A DNA stretch of 64,000 bases from positions 434,001-498,000 of the forward strand of contig CP137881.1 in assembly GCA_034406715.1 (NCBI GenBank). Reading direction: 5' to 3'. Below, in pieces: positions 23,256 through 33,447 of the stretch. The stretch's first letter is position 1, and every line of letters begins with the position of its first letter. The notes below the pieces were generated by a model. That model had not been told where the DNA came from. It saw only the letters and a list, made by a program, of their open reading frames with translations, and searched no databases. The position numbers and the translations under genes were made by a program. The DNA comes from Rhodotorula mucilaginosa. Its lineage: Eukaryota > Basidiomycota > Microbotryomycetes > Sporidiobolales > Sporidiobolaceae.

Positions 23256-23878
23256 AACTTGGCTTGTCACGCAGGCAGCCATGCACGCACAAGGTGAATC
23301 TTCTTGATCTTAGGTTTGTGTGCCCCCTTCCCCCTATTTTATTCCTTGGCTGGTTCAGAATTGTAGAGCTTGTGATGTCTCCCCTCCTGTTTATGCTCTT
23401 GATCTTTCAGAGGTACTCTCGGTAACAGGGGCAGAGAGTTGTCATCTGGGCGCAAAGGCAAGAGACTTTATGGTGACACCTGAGCTGGCATAATGTCCTT
23501 GCGCTTGAACCTTAAAGGTTAGTATCAGCTGCGAGCATAGATTTGGAAGAAAAAGCAAGACAGTCTTTCAACGGGACAGGAGTCAGGATCAAGGATGACC
23601 GAGTCGAAACAACAAGAGCACCCTTTGCCGTCCTGATCCCCTCCTTGAGCTCAGCATTTCTCTGTAGCCCCTGACAGCTTTTGTGACTGCTAGATAACCG
23701 ATCTTGGCAAGCATGTCTCTTTCAAGCCGATAGATGGCTCTCAGCTCCGGCTGTTCTCTTCATCAAGCCTTCCTTTCGAAGCGCCGGTGCAAAGATCTTG
23801 TTTGCGCTTGATCCGGAACTCTTCCTGTGAGTAAACTCTGCCTGCTTTTAAATCTGGGACAGCAGTTTAATCAACAAT
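23256..23878. other. Intergenic / possible decayed 5' part of copy D
   Basis: About 620 bp without a supportable exon, between copy A and fragment D. It is where the lost 5' half of D would lie; I could not align it to the other copies by eye. Confidence 0.35.
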
Positions 23879-24337
23879 ACCAGAGCGCAGCACCTGAACG
23901 ATCGACTACGGGTGGAGAAAAAATACGAGCTGACTGCGGACGGTGACCGCACAAACTTTGGTCTCATGCGCGCCTTCCTGTTCTCGCGGGTTGACCTGAA
24001 GAAGTGTGCGACAGACTTTGCCAACCGGTGCACACACTGGAATCATTCATTCAGGGACCTCGAGGGTGAGGAGCATAGGGACCTACGGGAACGTTACATT
24101 ACGGCATTCACACCATTGTCAGTCTGAACTCCTCTCTTTGCTTCCAATGACAGAAGCTGAATATGCAATATACTGACTTGCCTGAACTCGGAACTTGTAC
24201 AGCTTGACACAATGCATATGTTGCGCAAAAGCTGGTCAAAGCCGGAGAATTCGCCACCGCCTGCTGCTGCACCACCCCCCAACAGCCTCGGACTGCGGCG
24301 CAATGTATTTGTCCCGCAGGATCGACGCCGGCTGTAA
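23879..24337 (+). pseudogene. Orphan family, fragment D (3' part only)
   Basis: Two pieces match the 3' end of the family. About 23879-24120 encodes CATDFANRCTHWNHSF...HRDLRERYITAF, aligning with CCKWIHQYWNGF...ELRGRYCHAF of copy C. 24203-24337 encodes LDTMHMLRKSWSKPENSPPP, aligning with the last exon of C (LDQVYRLYEQLPQAPKPPP). A plausible intron lies between them, ending in TTGTACAG, but its phase does not fit perfectly. No first, second or third exon was found upstream. Confidence 0.5.
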
Positions 24338-24591
24338 AGGTAGCTGCAGAAGCTGTTTACAACACTGTACTCTTGTCGTTGAGAACATGTTTTTCCTTCT
24401 TCTCGGTGTTCATTGCGTCTTGCGTCTCTTTAAAGCTTGAAGCGAGTCCTTTCTTTCCCTTGAGCATTGGCCGATGGCCAAGCGAAATATAAAGACGAAA
24501 AACGGTCGTGAAACTCGCGTAGCATAGCCCGGATCGGGGCCTTGTTTGGCCTTGATGGTCGTTCTCTTCCTCCCCCCCTTCACCGCCTCGG

Positions 24592-25786
24592 ATGGCCTAC
24601 TCGCGTACGCGGCTGCATAACCCGGTGGTGCGGCCCCCGAAAGGTCCGCGCACGCCTACGCACATCCCTGCGTCGCTCCTGCCGCTCACCTCGAACCGGA
24701 ACGCGCACATTGTCCGGCTGTACTCGATCCTGGTCCACCTCGTCTCGCTGCCCCCTTCGCCTCCCACTTCGGTGCGGCTCGTGCGGGCCTGGCGAGCCCT
24801 CGCTGCGTGCAAGGAAGTCCACCTGGGCGTGCTGTGGCGCCTCGGAGCGGCGGTGCTCGAGCAGACGCGAGATGGCAGCGAGCGCTCTCACCAAGGCGAC
24901 GAAGCCGACGACGAGGACGACGAGGCGGCGCAAGAACGGGCTGAACGGAGGGCAGAGTGGCTGAAATCGTGCCAGGAAGGGCTGCTCGACCGCGTCGACA
25001 AGTTTGCCGAGTACGCGCTCGCGCTCGTCGCCGCCGGCCGCATCGACTTTGCCCTCGACGAGCTTGACGGGTGCGTTCTTCGCTCCTCTTTCTCTCTTTC
25101 CATTCCCTCTTCCAGGAACAGCTCTTGACTCTCGAGGCTTCGACGATGCAGCTACCTCGATAATCAGCCCTATCACGACTCGATCTCGCTCAACACGCTC
25201 TACGGCCAGCTCGCCCTCCTCTCGGTCCAGCCTGCGCCCTTGCCGCCCCTCAACGCGGTACCCTCTTCCTCCTCGTCCTCTTCCTCCGCGTCCGACTCTT
25301 CAGACGATGAGCTGTACCCTGCTGCGAGGAATGGTCGCTCAGCAGCGGCGGGAGGGAGCAAGCGAGCAGCGAAGCGAGCTCGTGTGACCGCTCGAGCCAA
25401 TCGTCAGTCTACCCTTTTCCCGCGTTTGCCCCCCTTCCCCTCGTGCTGACCCACCACGTGGGTATGCAGACTCGAACGGCGAGATCAAGGATGACTACGG
25501 CCCTTTGCTGCGCGCCATCGCCGAGGAGCAGCCTTCGCTGTTTGCGAGGGCGACTCAACGCCTTCGACGAGCAGCTCACCTCGAGGAACGCGCCGCCCAA
25601 GAAGAGGCAGGGCACCGTGCTGGGCAAGGTGAAGCAGCACGCTGGCTTGCTCTGGTGCGTCGCCTCTCGACTCGTCTTGCCGACTTGTTCCCCCGTTCTG
25701 ACCTCGTCGCTGCTCGACAGATCCGCACGCACGTCGACCGCCAGCCTCCTCCTTCTTCTCGACACGCTTCTCCGCTTTCGCCTTGA
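24592..25786 (+). CDS. Probable RNA polymerase I factor RRN11-like
   Basis: Exons 24592-25070, 25152-25402 and 25470-25786 (the last may hold a 66-nt in-frame intron at 25655-25720). The N-terminal half reads HIVRLYSILVHLVSLPP, VRLVRAWRALAACKEVH, LGVLWRLGAAVLEQ and later ALVAAGRIDFALDELDGYLD, NQPYHDSISLNTLYGQLALL. This helical-repeat style (RAWR.L...L.W..G...L, then YL...PY.D) is that of Rrn11, the TPR-like subunit of the Pol I core factor that recruits TBP to rDNA promoters. An acidic linker (DEADDEDDEAAQ) and a Ser-rich basic stretch follow. The name is a judgement from pattern only. The C-terminus is uncertain: from about 25.55 kb another frame also looks coding. Confidence 0.55.
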
Positions 25787-26851
25787 CCTGAGTACACGTA
25801 GCGGTCGCCGCACGAGTGCCCACCGCTTTCTACATCTCAACAAAATCTGCTCGCCGCCTTTCGCTCTCTTTTCGCTTTTTCTCTCGCCTGTGATGCAGCT
25901 CCGCCCCGCCACCCGTCCGCGACCTGCGCTTCCCCCTCCTCTTCTACCCACGCCCCCCACAAAGGCTCCATCGAAGCCCTTCCCCAGGATCCCCTTTCCA
26001 AAGCGAAACGGCGGCATGTCCGATTCGGGTGCAGGGGTCAAACTGGAGCCGACAGCGAACTCCCTCTCCGCTCCCACACACACTTTTACCTGCCAGTACG
26101 CTGGCAGGCCAGTCGCCGTTGTGTTGCGCGCGCGCCCTGGTCAAACGGGGTGTTTTGCGCGCCTTCGCGACCGACTCTGGCGAGCGGTTTGACATCTCTC
26201 TCGTGTTCTTTCTCGTTAACTGCTACGCCGGCGACACCGCATTCGCGGCTGACCCCGGCTCTTGCTACTCGGTGCTGCTCGACCGACTGGGCTTCACTTT
26301 CGCTCGTTTCTCTCGATCTTGACCCTCACGCTGCTGTCTTCTCCTCCCCTTCCTCTCTCCCACTCCTCCCCCTCTTCCACCTGATCTCGCCACCCATCCT
26401 TATCCGGAGCGTCCGCATGTTCCATACATGGACGATCCGCATACGTGGTGGCGAAGAGTGAATATCCTAAAAGAGCGTGATTTCGCTATCCTCCTCCAGC
26501 TCTCGGGCAATGACCGGAAGTTAGATAGTATCACAGCTCACATCTATTTGTGTATGCCTCTTTTTGTATCTTCTTCTTCTTTTGATTGCTGTAACTTCGG
26601 CTATTTAAACAAGAGCCTCATCGTGCACCGCCGAAGTTGGCCTCGAGAAATGAGATTCAGAAGCTGTCTCGCGCCGCTCAACAAGGCTGGTCCTACTGCT
26701 CGCCCTTTGAGAAGAAACTTTACATGTCTGTTGCCAATGGCAACTACAGAGGCTGCGCAAGACAAGAACAGGGGAGAAAAACCCACAGGAAACGATTCCT
26801 AGCCTCGAGGAAATCATCTCAAGGTCAAGTGGTCCTCCGGCTCGCGGCAGT
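25787..26851. other. Gene-poor stretch between RRN11-like gene and copy B
   Basis: About 1.06 kb. The plus frame that overlaps the RRN11-like 3' end stays open to 26192 and may be C-terminal coding sequence of that gene. Nothing else is recognisable. Confidence 0.35.
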
Positions 26852-28091
26852 TTAGGATCTTGCTCCAGGCATGAATGGGTTGATTTCGGAAGCGGTGTCA
26901 TGAGCAGCGGCAGCATCCGCCGTGGGTTTGGGCAACTGCTTGTATTTTTGCCACACGCCCTCAACCTGTCGGAAAGAGTACTCCCTTTGGTCAGCTGCTT
27001 GCCGGGTTCCTCCCTTTCCACGGTCACAAGAAGGGCGACTGACTAGTCTGTGCACGCTCTTGAATGCCTGGAAGTAAGCGGTGCTCAAGCCGTGTTCATT
27101 GATGTTGTTGAAGCCCTTCGAGAACTGCCGAGACCAGTTGCAGTGCCAGCGGACAAAGTTTGGCAGATGTCCCGGCAGATCCTGCTGCTGCAGGAACTTG
27201 TGAGCCCGCTCAAGCGCCTCTTGTGCCTGCTCGGACACGTCTCTAGACTCCAACTCGACGTCTTCAAGCTGTCGGTGGGCGTCGCTCATAAAAAGGTGGG
27301 CCAGGAGGAAAGAGTGCAGGAGAGCACAGAAAGGAGAGAGGCGGCGATCAGATGTACCGGCATGTGACTTTGCATCGGACCGCACAAGAGGCGTGCTGTC
27401 CCAGCACTCGACGAGAGCAAAGAATGTCAGCAGAAACTCGTGGCGGAGGTTGTTGACGCTGATCATGCGGATCCCATTGCCGGATTCGAGGGCACACGGC
27501 ACGGGGGCAAGCGTCGAGGGTAGAAGAAGCCGCTTCCTGCCCGGTGAAAAGGTTCTGCCATGTCACAGGATGAGCTGTCAGCAGGAGGCAACTAAGGATG
27601 CGAAAAAAGCGGCGTGAGCTTTTCACCCTGTTCCATGACAGTCACTCAATATGAAGAGTCTGCGGTCGACTTCACCGGTTGTGTGTCGATAATACAATGG
27701 GATCGGCTATATGTCGGCAGTGTAACTTATCAGGTGGACTGCCAAAGTACCGAAAGACTCCCTGCCACGCCTCACAAAGTCATAAGTTGGGTAGGCGATC
27801 TTGAGTAGAGCCGCCTTGATATGGTTGTGATCCTCTTGTTCAGCTTGTAGAGCTGGGAAGCCTTGGGCGAGGTGAAAGAGGTGCGTCAAACCCGAACGTT
27901 GTGACAAAGACTGGAACAAACGCTCTTAGCTTACCTCCACAAGCCAGCAGCGTGAGCCCGTCCGGAGGGTCCCGCTGTTTGTCCTCGACAGAACAAGCAG
28001 CGCTCGCTCGTTGCTCACATGTGAGGAACGTCCATTGCGTGCTGTTTCCGAAACTTGCGTTGCCGTAACTGTCGAGAAGTGAAGAGCTCAT
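26852..28091 (-). CDS. Orphan family, copy B (intact, 306 aa)
   Basis: Unrecognised protein. Five exons: 27935-28091, 27776-27852, 27627-27706, 27044-27536 and 26852-26965; they sum to 921 nt with phases 1,0,2,0 and no internal stop. Blocks shared with copy C and A: LLACGG at the end of exon 1, IKAALLKIAYPTYDF closing exon 2, PIPLYYR opening exon 3, LRHEFLLTFFALVECWDS at about residues 135-152, FCALLHSFLLAH about 35 residues later, then W.CNW..QF and STAYFQAFKSVHRL before the last intron, and VEGVWQKYKQLPKP opening the last exon. No signal peptide, transmembrane helix or known catalytic motif is evident; the core looks alpha-helical with conserved Trp/Cys/Phe. Codon choice is less GC-biased than in neighbouring housekeeping genes. 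Function unknown. Confidence 0.72.
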
Positions 28092-28814
28092 GGCGTCTCG
28101 GCTATTTTTACGGAGCCAAATCGCTCGCAGATAGCAGGTTGTGCGTAATGAGCTTGTCGAGGAGTATGCAGAAGGAGGTCAAAAGAGGTCCCGCTTCTTT
28201 GCGCCTTTGAAATGGCCAAGGGGGATGTCCGCGGCTTGTCCGGAGCGAGCGAGCCGAACGTCTTTTAGAGATCGTGAACTCATCGGGGCGTGTTGTACAG
28301 TTGTATGTGAGACTCATCTCAACCACAAGAAGCTTTAGACGGGTCAAGCGGCTCGGATGTAGCAAAAACGTAGTCCCACCTCGCAAGCCCGACCTTGCCC
28401 GACTCAAGGCGCGAGATTGCCGGCTTAGTGAGCACTCTTGATAGCGGCCAATGGCCTTTAACAGCGCAACCACAAGCAAGATCTTGCCCTGAGCAAAAGA
28501 GATCAGGTCCGTGTATACGCCTCCGCTGCAAGACGCTATAGCGAACGGCCAACGTTGGGGCGACCTTCTTATAAAATCGTCACGGCTAAGGGTCAAAGCG
28601 CGAGAGTCATGAAAGTTGCTTTGCCAAAGCTTGCGGGGACACGTGATATAGCGTGAGTAGTGCTGCACCGGTCGGGAGGACCAAACAAACGACTGCACAC
28701 TTCTTTCGCTTGAAGAGTAGCCACAGAAGTTTCATGCAAATCTGACTTCCGTAACCCAAACTGCTTCTTTATATACGTGTGTTTCTGAGGTACAGCTAGA
28801 CTGCACAACTACAA
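28092..28814. other. Spacer between orphan copies B and C
   Basis: About 720 bp holding the promoter of copy B (minus strand) and the 3' end of C. A minus-strand frame of ~196 codons opening with GTG spans 28108-28698; it has no ATG start and no family match, so I do not call it a gene. Confidence 0.4.
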
Positions 28815-30185
28815 CTACTGAGGAGTGCAAATGTCCTCACCGCCTGGTGGTGTCGCTCTTGCGCTCGGGTGGAATCGCGAGGGAGGGCGACCGCTCGAAG
28901 ACGGACGGGTCTTTGCCAAAGGAGGGGGTTTTGGAGCCTGCGGCAACTGCTCATACAACCGGTACACTTGGTCAAGCTGATAAGAGAAAGTGGTCAGCTC
29001 CGCCGCACGAGTGGACCACAGAGAAAAGCGCAGAGGGAGGACAAAAGACGGACAAAGTTGTGCATGCTCTGGAATGCATGGCAATATCGCCCTCGCAGCT
29101 CGGACCGCTCAAGAGGGCCAAATCCATTCCAATATTGATGGATCCATTTGCAGCACAGCTCGGCCAGCGGGTCTGCGTGCTCCCACAGCAGGCCGGCTGC
29201 AAACTCCTTTGCACCACGAAAAACAATGTCAGTAGCCGCACTGCGGAAGGCCTGCTCCGGGCGGGCTAGACCACCGGTTGTAGACAGTTTGAATTCTGCT
29301 TGTTGACCGTGTCTGGCTCGTGTGTCGAGACCGGCATCCCAGGCAAGGAAGCAGAAGTGCAGGAGGGCACAGAACCGGGAAACGTCCCGGTTACTCTCGG
29401 GATTGAGTGACATAATGTTCTCAGGATCGACAGCGAGGGTGTCCCAGCATTTGACAAGATCAAAGAAGGAGAGCAGAAATTCGCAGCGGATTTCGTCCAA
29501 CCAGACATGATACCCTCCTTGCCTTGAGGGGTAAAAGTCCTGCTTCAACAAGGATGGAAGAGGGAGGGCCTGCTCTTCGCGAACAGTGCGTCTGCACTTC
29601 AAACCTGGTCAGAAGTTTGCTACCATGCTGGCAATGGGAGGAAACAAGCGTTGTCCCGAGTCACCTCGAAGGCTGCGTGGCAAAGGGCAGCAGACCGTGG
29701 CCTGATAGCACCACCAATTGTCGGTAGATTCTGCCGTCTTGGCCTCGATAGTATTGAGGGAGCGGCTATGTAGGCAATGAGGGCGTGGAAGTTGTGATCA
29801 GCACCAGCTCGAGGCCGAAGACGGAGACGGACATAATTGCAAACGGACGAAATCTTCAACGGGGTAAGGCAGGAGAAATCTGATCACATACTGCACCGTC
29901 CAGCTTTGTGCTACACGAGGCAGTTGGTAGTTCAATGCTGAAAGGCCTGGACAAGAGGCAGAACATGGTTCCAGGGCTTTGTGCGCAAAGAGAGAACCAT
30001 CAAACGAGCGTGTGGGAAGAAAGAGGCGGCGCACCTCCATAGGCGAGCAGAGGCTCGTGTAAAAAGGAAGACTGCTGGGCCTTCCGGATGGCCCAGAGAA
30101 GCTGTGCTTGTTGGAGCGACGTCAGGTGCTCGGCATCGATCGCGGGATCATTTCGGACGTCGTCTGGCGGGGGAGTGGTGGCCAT
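28815..30185 (-). CDS. Orphan family, copy C (intact, 349 aa)
   Basis: Paralogue of copy B. Exons 30035-30185, 29849-29946, 29665-29765, 29054-29591 and 28815-28976 sum to 1050 nt, with intron phases 1,0,2,0 as in B. Blocks: LLAYGG (exon 1 end), VIRFLLPYPVEDF (exon 2 end), PLPQYYRGQDGRIYRQLVVLS (exon 3 split across its start), IRCEFLLSFFDLVKCWDT, FCALLHFCFLAWDAG, CCKWIHQYWNGFGPLERSEL, RGRYCHAFQSMHNF, and last exon LDQVYRLYEQLPQAPKPPP with a Pro/Ser-rich tail ending CTPQ. The N-terminus (MATTPPPDDVRNDPAIDAEH) is acidic and Pro-rich without a signal peptide. Overall similarity to B is low outside these blocks, so the duplication is old or evolution is fast. Function unknown. Confidence 0.72.
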
Positions 30186-30778
30186 TTTGCTTCTACCGCA
30201 GAGAAGAGCTTCCGATCTCCACTGTCAAGCCAGCGTGGAAGCGGAGAGCCAAGCTGGAAGGAGAAGAGAGCAGAGGAGGTGGGAAAGGCGCGACTCCCTA
30301 TTGGTGCCCGCGGTGGGGTTCCTCGGCATGTCCGGAGCTCAAATAGGATAGCGTTCTCGCTCGTTCTGGGTTCAGGCGAGCAGTCGCCTCTGACTAGTAC
30401 CGATCGTAGAGCATAATCTTATGGTCTGAGCCGTGTCGGAATGACGGGCCGGGGTTGGCGGTTCATGTCTATCAAACAAGCAGCACGGAAAGTTGTTCTG
30501 TGAGAGGACCGCAGCAGTGCGCCGTAGCTTTCGGCCCGCGTGTGCACGCAGCTTCGATGTTAACGACGGTTCGAGAGCTGTGATGGGAGTGGAGCGACAG
30601 AGCAGCTTGATATACAGCGGTTTCGGCCCGCTTTGCTGATTTCGAGACGCGCCTGCTGCGTGACCTTTTTTGCGAGTCGAGGGCCGGAGCAGAGTGCAAC
30701 CGGTCGCATTGCAGCGGACAAGTGGAGAGTTCCTTTGAGGGTATATACGCAGCGAAACAGAACCGGTGTCGGTGATTG
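30186..30778. other. Intergenic region copy C / Yippee gene
   Basis: About 590 bp with the promoter of copy C and 3' UTR of the Yippee-like gene. Overlapping open minus frames lack start context and family signal. Confidence 0.4.
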
Positions 30779-31519
30779 TCACGGCGCGTCGTCTGCCGAC
30801 CAGGCGTTGTCCTGTCGAGCGAGCGCAATCAAGGGAGATGAATTGCCGCGCTTCACAGTCGCTTGTAAGACACATCAGGCGGACTCACCTTGTATATCCG
30901 ACTCTGCGCGAACCGACGGCAGAGTCAGCATCGGATGGACGAGGTCACTTCCTTTTGAAGAGGTCCTCGGTTCGCAGTCAAGGCGAGGAGAGCCATGCCC
31001 GAAGCGGATCTTTGTAGAGCTCACCTTCTCGAGGATGTATTTCCCCTCTTTATACTTTTGCGACGAGTCGGGAGAGACAAACTGTTCGGGCGCCTAATCG
31101 GGTGAGCGATAGCTTGGGGAGAAAAAGTGCGAGCATGCACCGACGAATCGGACGCACATAGCGCCACCCGAGTTCTGTACCGCAGCCGGAACAGCGTATA
31201 GCTGCAAGCGGTAGTTGTGCGTCAATACTCGGCCAAGGCACTACGTAAAGGGTGCCACCGCGCGCAGAACTCAACTCGCAATGACATGCCTCCCGCTCAT
31301 CAACACCTTGTTCTCCCTCTCCCCTTCCTTGACGTTGCACGCGTTGCGGACCAAGATGGCGGGGCCGGAAGAGCCTTGGAAAGCGCGACTGACGAGTGAG
31401 TCGGTCAGGGCTAACGGGAGGGTGCACTGCTGGCACCGGAAGAGGGGGACGTGAGCTGGAGGAAGGGGGAGCGGAGTCGGAGTTGCGGTCGTGGCCGGGG
31501 AAGATCCAGGCGAGGTCAT
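30779..31519 (-). CDS. Yippee-like zinc-binding protein
   Basis: Yippee/Moh1-type protein with a cereblon-like beta fold and one zinc site. Exons 31276-31519, 31158-31201, 31025-31081, 30889-30903 (15 nt) and 30779-30811 give 130 residues, all phases matching. Landmarks: first CxxC (FRCQQC, Cys29/Cys32), DSLVSRAFQGSSGPAILV, RENKVLMSGRHVIA, second CxxC (RCSGCG, Cys85/Cys88), ELGWRYFVSPDSSQKYKEGK, YILEKSRIYKDNAW and an acidic end. Size matches the family (about 120-140 aa). Pro/Thr-rich residues 4-25 are a local N-terminal extension. The gene is split into such short pieces that no single frame shows the family in full. Confidence 0.9.
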
Positions 31520-32130
31520 GCAGACTATGCAGCGGTAAAGCTTTTGCTTACGCCCCGAGGTTGATCAGCCTGCATGCGTTGGCTAGAGTCCAAATGCCTG
31601 ATGAAGAGGCGCGCAGAGTGGGACCCCACTTCCTTCCCGACCAGTGACAGCTTCCTCCTCCCGTCCTCGAAATCGTAGAAGCGACAGAGAGCCAGCGTAA
31701 GAGACCATGGACCGAGTTACACACAGGACTGAACAAAGCGGGGCGGGGAACGAGAAAAAGAGAACACCCGCGCACGAGTTAGAGAGCGCGCATACGCGGG
31801 TGAGAAGCGTCGGGGGAACAGATAGAAGGGGAGGGAGGGGATAATGTGGCATAACATAAGGGAGGGAAACGCGTTAGATAGAACATGACAGGATAGTGAG
31901 AGGAGGGAAAGGAGGGTATAGCAATAAGAACGACGAGGACGGGTGCAAAAAGGAAGACAGAGAGAGAGGGTTGAAAGCCAGCGAATGAGGATGTCTCGTG
32001 GTGGCGAATGCGTGAAGAGGGTATAAAGGTCCCGAGAGCGACGCAGTGACGCTGGGCGTGGAGGATGGGCCTGAATGAAAGAGAGTCCGAGACGGAGAGC
32101 GCGGTCCGAAGGAAAGTGAGGGCGACGAGG
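31520..32130. other. Intergenic region Yippee / G gamma
   Basis: About 610 bp, purine-rich on the plus strand (GA runs 31800-32110). A minus-strand frame extends through it from the G gamma gene but lies beyond the stop codon. No separate gene seen. Confidence 0.45.
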
Positions 32131-32820
32131 TTATTGGATCTCGCAGCACTGTGATGAGCAGGTGTTCCACAACACAGAGCAAGTCAGTATGAGGCAGACG
32201 AGGGGATTTCCCCGCGATGATCGAGTAGGAAGAGAGAGAGAGAGGACTGACTCCTCCGGACGGTTGAGGTGCGTACGGGTCCTCGCCCTTTTGGATCGGA
32301 CCCCACACGCTCGGGACGAGGTAGTCGCGCGTGGTCTTGCAATACCGGATCAGGCTGTTTTTTGGGGGCGCGTAGGTTTGGCGAGGCGAGGCGAGGCGAA
32401 GTGAGGCGGGCGGGGCGGACACAAAAGAGTCGGCGCGAAGGTTGGAGATGAGCCCGATCAGCGCGCTGCTTCGATGAACGGGAGGGCATACAAGGAAGGA
32501 AGGCAGGTGTGGCTCACTCTGCACTGGCTTCCGAGACGCGGATCCGTTTCAGTTCATAGTCGTCGCGGAGTCGCTGATTGTGCTCCGTCAACCTCCTCAA
32601 CTTCAAGTCGCTGTGTAGGCGTCTGGGGAGTCAGCTCTTCCATCTTGCCCAAGCAGGAGCAGGGGCGGCCAGCCGTGAAGGCGTGTGCGCCACCCCATTG
32701 CCCCGTCCCGCGACCCGACAAAGGGGCCGAGCGGGGAGCAGGTCTCCCCCTCTTCGCCTCGGTAAAGGCGGGGACTTTAGCTCACCTCATAGAGAGCTTT
32801 CCGACTTTGGCACCCGACAT
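32131..32820 (-). CDS. Heterotrimeric G-protein gamma subunit
   Basis: Small prenylated subunit of the G-protein that couples pheromone/nutrient receptors to MAPK signalling. Exons 32786-32820, 32518-32610, 32252-32354 and 32131-32148 give 82 residues. Sequence: [12 protein letters not shown], then the GGL helix [59 protein letters not shown] and a C-terminal CCEIQ. The last four residues form a CaaX prenylation box, with an adjacent Cys for palmitoylation as in Ste18. The CaaX box is encoded by its own 18-nt exon. Length and layout fit fungal G gamma proteins well. Confidence 0.93.
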
Positions 32821-33447
32821 GTCGGCTTGCGTGCGAGTCGCGCGTGTGTGTGCGAAGAGGGCCGGGATCGGCGAGAACGCCGAACAATGAGGATCCGAGA
32901 TGAAGACAAAAGACGGTGACGGCGACGGCGGGTGAAGAGGCGGAGTCGCAGAGCGGATCTGTTTCAAGACCGCGAGAGCTAGCAGGAGCAAAGAACCGCT
33001 CTCAGGTGCGAGTGTAGCGAGAGAGCGAGCGGTGGTCGAGAACCGAGCGAAAGGGCGATCGAGCCTCTGAGAATTGAACCCGGTTGTAATGGATCAAAGT
33101 GTAATGCTCATTTGTAATGCGAGGTAATCTCAATCGCCGGCTCGCCCCCCTCTCCGAAAACACTCAAGGTTCTTCCTTTCCGCTCCACGCGGCAGCCAGC
33201 TGGTGTGCCCTGTGCTGTACACTTGTGACTGCGTACGGCAGACCGAGACCCGTGGCTCGTAGTACGACTTCGCCCTCACGCTTGCTGCGTCTTGCAGCGC
33301 GTCCGCGCCCGTGGCCCCCCCACCTTTCCCGCCTTCGCCGCTGTGTGTTTGCCTCTCAAGTCGACTGCGGCGCCTTCGCTGCTCTCATTGAGCATCCGTC
33401 GACCCTTGCCGAAGGACCGAGCCGGCACCGCTTCCGGGAAGGTAACC
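32821..33447. other. Divergent promoter region G gamma / Zn2Cys6 factor
   Basis: About 630 bp between divergent start codons. Open frame continues upstream of the transcription-factor ATG without another in-frame ATG. No other gene recognised. Confidence 0.45.

Noticed and set aside
21226-31000. Possibility that the accessory block is a transposon or virus-like element
   Set aside because: No reverse transcriptase, integrase, transposase, capsid or long terminal repeat signature was seen, and the family genes have several normal spliceosomal introns.
33060-33085. Minus-strand GGTTCAATTCT resembling a tRNA B box
   Set aside because: No matching A box, acceptor stem or T stem complementarity in the expected distance.
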